This document shows positions 63,680-64,000 of a stretch of DNA of 64,000 nucleotides, in pieces. The stretch comes from Radicibacter daui (GTDB lineage Bacteria > Pseudomonadota > Alphaproteobacteria > Radicibacterales > Radicibacteraceae): positions 579,501 to 643,500 of the forward strand of contig CP131057.1 of assembly GCA_030657355.1 (NCBI GenBank), read 5' to 3'. How positions within the stretch are numbered: position 1 is the stretch's first letter; the number at the start of each line of letters is the position of its first letter. Below the pieces are notes generated by a model. That model was given only the letters and a program-made list of their open reading frames with translations. It searched no databases and was not told the DNA's origin. A program made the position numbers and the translations under genes.

Positions 63680-64000
63680 TCAGTTGGCCACCACCCAGCC
63701 ATCCGAGGCTTTCAGCATCTTCACATTGCTGGTGGTGGCCGTATGGCCGGGCAGCGCCACGGTCACCACCACGATGTAGGAGCCATCGGGCTGCCCGGTC
63801 TTCTTGCCGACACCGATGACGGCGGCGTCGAGCGTCTTTTGCGTCTCGGCCTCTACCTCACCCTTGCCGCCGCCCTGGCCGGTGAGGGTGTGGAAGAAGG
63901 AGAGCACCGTCTTTTCCCCGCGCACCTGGCTGGCAAGGTCTGCCCGCACTGCCTTTTCGACATCGCTGTCGCTCGGTGCGCAGGCCGCAAGCAACAGGGC
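63680..64000 (-). CDS. Hypothetical lipoprotein (start outside window)
   Basis: The frame is open to the right edge. The visible N-terminal part reads LLLAACAPSDSD, a lipobox (LAAC), so the start codon and most of the signal peptide lie beyond base 64000. About 100 mature residues remain visible, including a glycine-rich linker (GQGGGKGEVEAE) and a small beta-rich C-terminal domain ending SDGWVVAN. No family was recognised. It converges on the VOC gene with 24 bases between stops. Confidence 0.7.
   Translation of the reverse strand, partial: ALLLAACAPSDSDVEKAVRADLASQVRGEKTVLSFFHTLTGQGGGKGEVEAETQKTLDAAVIGVGKKTGQPDGSYIVVVTVALPGHTATTSNVKMLKASDGWVVAN

Overview
The window is chromosome-like, GC-rich DNA of an alphaproteobacterium, most likely of the Hyphomicrobiales (Rhizobium/Agrobacterium relatives). 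The evidence is the density of periplasmic-binding-protein ABC importers (one partial and four complete), a D-psicose 3-epimerase whose metal ligands carry the same residue numbers as the Agrobacterium enzyme, an iolCDEB operon with IolC fused to DUF2090, and the overall gene style. I saw no rRNA or tRNA genes, CRISPR arrays, integrases or insertion sequences. I cannot name the genus.

Layout. 1-2316: end of a ribose/fructose-type sugar importer, a FrcK-like kinase and a D-psicose 3-epimerase. 2350-14897: a LacI regulator divergent from a CUT1 sugar importer, two TIM-barrel isomerase/lyase-like proteins, two Gfo/Idh/MocA oxidoreductases and a GH2 beta-mannosidase. 14887-21244: an M20 amidohydrolase, a polar amino-acid importer and a soluble binding-protein-like enzyme, divergent from a MocR regulator. 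21310-23691: three lipoprotein genes. 23528-29638: a dipeptide-type importer with a DMT exporter. 29893-35991: an Asp-box (sialidase-like) protein, PdxA2-like dehydrogenase, DapA-family lyase, iron alcohol dehydrogenase, GntR regulator and DUF1537 kinase. About 36060-38480: an AT-rich island with a ParA-like ATPase overlapping a class III cyclase-like gene. 38485-48455: the iol operon and a divergent iolG / oxidoreductase / kdgK / eda operon. 48657-54000: chemoreceptor, orphan lasso-B2-like protein, acetyltransferase, queF, and a TetR / epoxide-hydrolase-like pair. 53814-62161: a nitrogen-compound locus (creatininase family, RidA, THI5-like importer, cytosine-deaminase-like hydrolase, FAD oxidase, flavodoxin-fold oxidoreductase) with a sigma-54 promoter, then a P-loop kinase. 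62258-64000: MarR, DUF1398 and VOC genes and part of a lipoprotein gene.

Working together. Most of the window consists of catabolic units in which an importer, cytoplasmic enzymes and a local regulator lie together. Several operators can be read directly: paired ATCGAT-centred sites for LacI, paired N6-spaced inverted repeats for an IolR-like RpiR regulator, twin GGAAG-N6-CTTCC sites around the TetR gene, a 14-bp inverted repeat before marR, and a 12-bp inverted repeat before the MocR gene. Three of the four complete importers have a strong hairpin just after the binding-protein gene.

The best candidates for undescribed biology are the two-gene ParA/cyclase-like island, the oxidation-elimination-hydration-reduction style glycoside locus at 3.6-14.9 kb, the sugar-acid locus at 29.9-36 kb, and the sigma-54-linked heterocycle locus at 54-61 kb.
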